Shown here in pieces: positions 63,121-64,000 of a stretch of DNA of 64,000 nucleotides. How positions within the stretch are numbered: the stretch's first letter is position 1; every line of letters begins with the position of its first letter. This DNA is from an uncultured Anaeroplasmataceae bacterium. Its GTDB lineage: Bacteria > Bacillota_I > Bacilli_A > Acholeplasmatales > Anaeroplasmataceae. Position numbers and translations under genes: made by a program. The stretch lies in the NCBI GenBank assembly GCA_947629825.1, contig CANRFF010000001.1, positions 186,001-250,000 of the forward strand. Direction: 5' to 3'. The notes under the pieces are model-generated. The model was not told where the DNA came from and did not search any database. It worked only from the letters and a program-made list of their open reading frames with translations.

Positions 63121-64000
63121 ATGGAAGAAGAGATTTTCAAATGTTTGGAAGAAGAAATTCACTTTGTTCCGTCGATTCGGAAACGACTACATTGGACCAA
63201 AAAGAAAATGGATATGGAAATCAAACATCTTCAACAAGCCGGAAAAGTTTTCTTGGAAAAAGATACCAACAAACTTTTTTTCGTGAAAGCGGGAACCATC
63301 GATTTGACCAAAAACGGTTATGGATTTATTGTGCCCGAAGACGAAGAGGAAGACTATTTTTTACCGAAAACGGAACTGAATTTCTTATTTGAAGGGGACT
63401 TGGTTTCTTTTTATTCCAAAGAACGTGGGAAAAGATTAAAAATCGCCAAAGTGATTTCCGTTTTGAAACGAAGTCATCAAACAGTGATCGGCGAATATCG
63501 CTTTTTGATGAAAAAAGGAAAAAGAATCGGCTATCTTCTTTCTTCCGATCCGAAATTTTCCGTTCAAATGCGGGTAAAAAATGATAGTGAAAATTGGGTG
63601 GAAGGTTCCATTGTATCGGCAAATGTCATCTATTCCGAAAAAGATATCTTTGCCCATATTACCAAAGTTTTGGGGCATCGAAGCGATCCGGGAATCGAAA
63701 TTACGAAAATTGCCCTTTCTTATGGTTTTTCTTTAGACTTTCCCAAAGAAGTGGTGGAAGAGTTGAAAAAAATCGGTTCCGATGTGACGGAAGAAGAAAA
63801 AACGGAAAGAGAAGATTTTACGGATCGGGTGATTTTTACGATTGACGGGTCCGACTCCAAAGATTTCGATGATGCGGTAGAAGTGGTCGAAAATGAAGAT
63901 GGTTCTTTTCGGTTGGGCGTTTATATTGCCGACGTTTCCGAATATGTGAAAGAAGGAAGTGCTTTGGATTCGGAAGCCTTTCGAAGAGGGACGTCACTCT
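63121..64000 (+). CDS. rnr: Ribonuclease R (3'-truncated by window edge)
   Basis: The first 293 codons of the 3'-5' exoribonuclease RNase R; the frame is open to the window end. An N-terminal winged helix (MEEEIFKCLEEEI to about 60) is followed by a cold-shock domain (LTKNGYGFIVPEDEEEDYFLPK), GHRSDPGIEI, and the start of the RNB catalytic domain IDGSDSKDFDDAV with its metal-binding Asp residues, then GVYIADVSEYV. AAAGGAGG lies before the ATG. It degrades structured RNA and, with SmpB/tmRNA, faulty mRNAs. Confidence 0.96.
   Translation, partial: MEEEIFKCLEEEIHFVPSIRKRLHWTKKKMDMEIKHLQQAGKVFLEKDTNKLFFVKAGTIDLTKNGYGFIVPEDEEEDYFLPKTELNFLFEGDLVSFYSKERGKRLKIAKVISVLKRSHQTVIGEYRFLMKKGKRIGYLLSSDPKFSVQMRVKNDSENWVEGSIVSANVIYSEKDIFAHITKVLGHRSDPGIEITKIALSYGFSLDFPKEVVEELKKIGSDVTEEEKTEREDFTDRVIFTIDGSDSKDFDDAVEVVENEDGSFRLGVYIADVSEYVKEGSALDSEAFRRGTSL

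Overview
The window looks like a chromosomal segment of a low-to-moderate GC, spore-forming Firmicute of the Bacilli/Erysipelotrichia side, probably gut- or mucus-associated. The evidence is adjacent spoIIGA-sigE-sigG genes, a CotY/CotZ-type coat protein, a MurG/MurB/FtsZ division set, strong TTGACA/TATAAT promoters, AGGAGG-type ribosome binding sites, and dense same-strand operons with ATGA start/stop overlaps. Trp is read from TGG and TGA acts as stop, so the standard bacterial code applies. The taxonomic placement is inference; no rRNA or tRNA gene was seen. The window opens inside secA and closes inside rnr.

Layout. 1-1500: 3' end of secA. 1585-7537: a uronate/pectin catabolic operon (eda, two kdgK-like kinases, a YhcH-family gene, a TIM-barrel isomerase/epimerase, kduI, kduD) between a perfect sigma-A promoter and a strong terminator. 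7572-9328: phosphoglucomutase. 9400-11759: the sporulation cluster spoIIGA-sigE-sigG, with a good sigma-G/sigma-F-type promoter before sigG. 11783-13536: inorganic pyrophosphatase and ychF. 13546-20980: a 2206-residue BspA-like/MBG-type surface protein plus a small membrane protein; its promoter carries a run of ten G between the -35 and -10 boxes, a strong candidate for phase variation. 21018-26757: a JetA-JetB-JetC (Wadjet/MukFEB-like) condensin operon in which the place of the nuclease gene jetD is taken by a translationally coupled sepF. 26764-29470: an aminotransferase and, divergently, glutamate dehydrogenase. 29501-34310: an NPCBM-domain membrane protein, an M60-type (mucin-peptidase-like) lipoprotein and an NrnA-type DHH phosphoesterase.

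34333-43966: a tail-anchored protein with SAP-like motifs and acidic repeats, then mutS, mutL, miaA, aroK, aroQ, efp and a CNNM/CBS membrane protein. 44058-47264: murG-murB and ftsZ. 47263-50783: on the minus strand, a 1152-residue coiled-coil protein without ATPase motifs, whose promoter shares a palindromic -10 with the divergent methyltransferase/LysM pair. 51870-56118: ruvA-ruvB-queA-ppi-tgt. 56117-56550: the coat gene on the minus strand, with codon use unlike its neighbours. 56612-62767: a degenerate membrane-anchored PTS EIIB-like protein and HPr, then pepV, trmB, an atypical response regulator, an S51-type peptidase, pheA and pdp. 62770-64000: secG and the start of rnr.

How the genes work together. 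The first operon takes unsaturated uronates from pectin-like polymers through KduI, KduD, KdgK and Eda to pyruvate and glyceraldehyde 3-phosphate. The surface protein, NPCBM protein and M60 lipoprotein suggest interaction with host or plant glycans and mucins. The two most unusual candidates are the promoter-spacer poly-G switch and the JetABC-SepF operon, which suggests a condensin joined to cell division rather than to plasmid cleavage. No gene-free stretch longer than about 200 bases was found; the intergenic regions hold the promoters and terminators listed.
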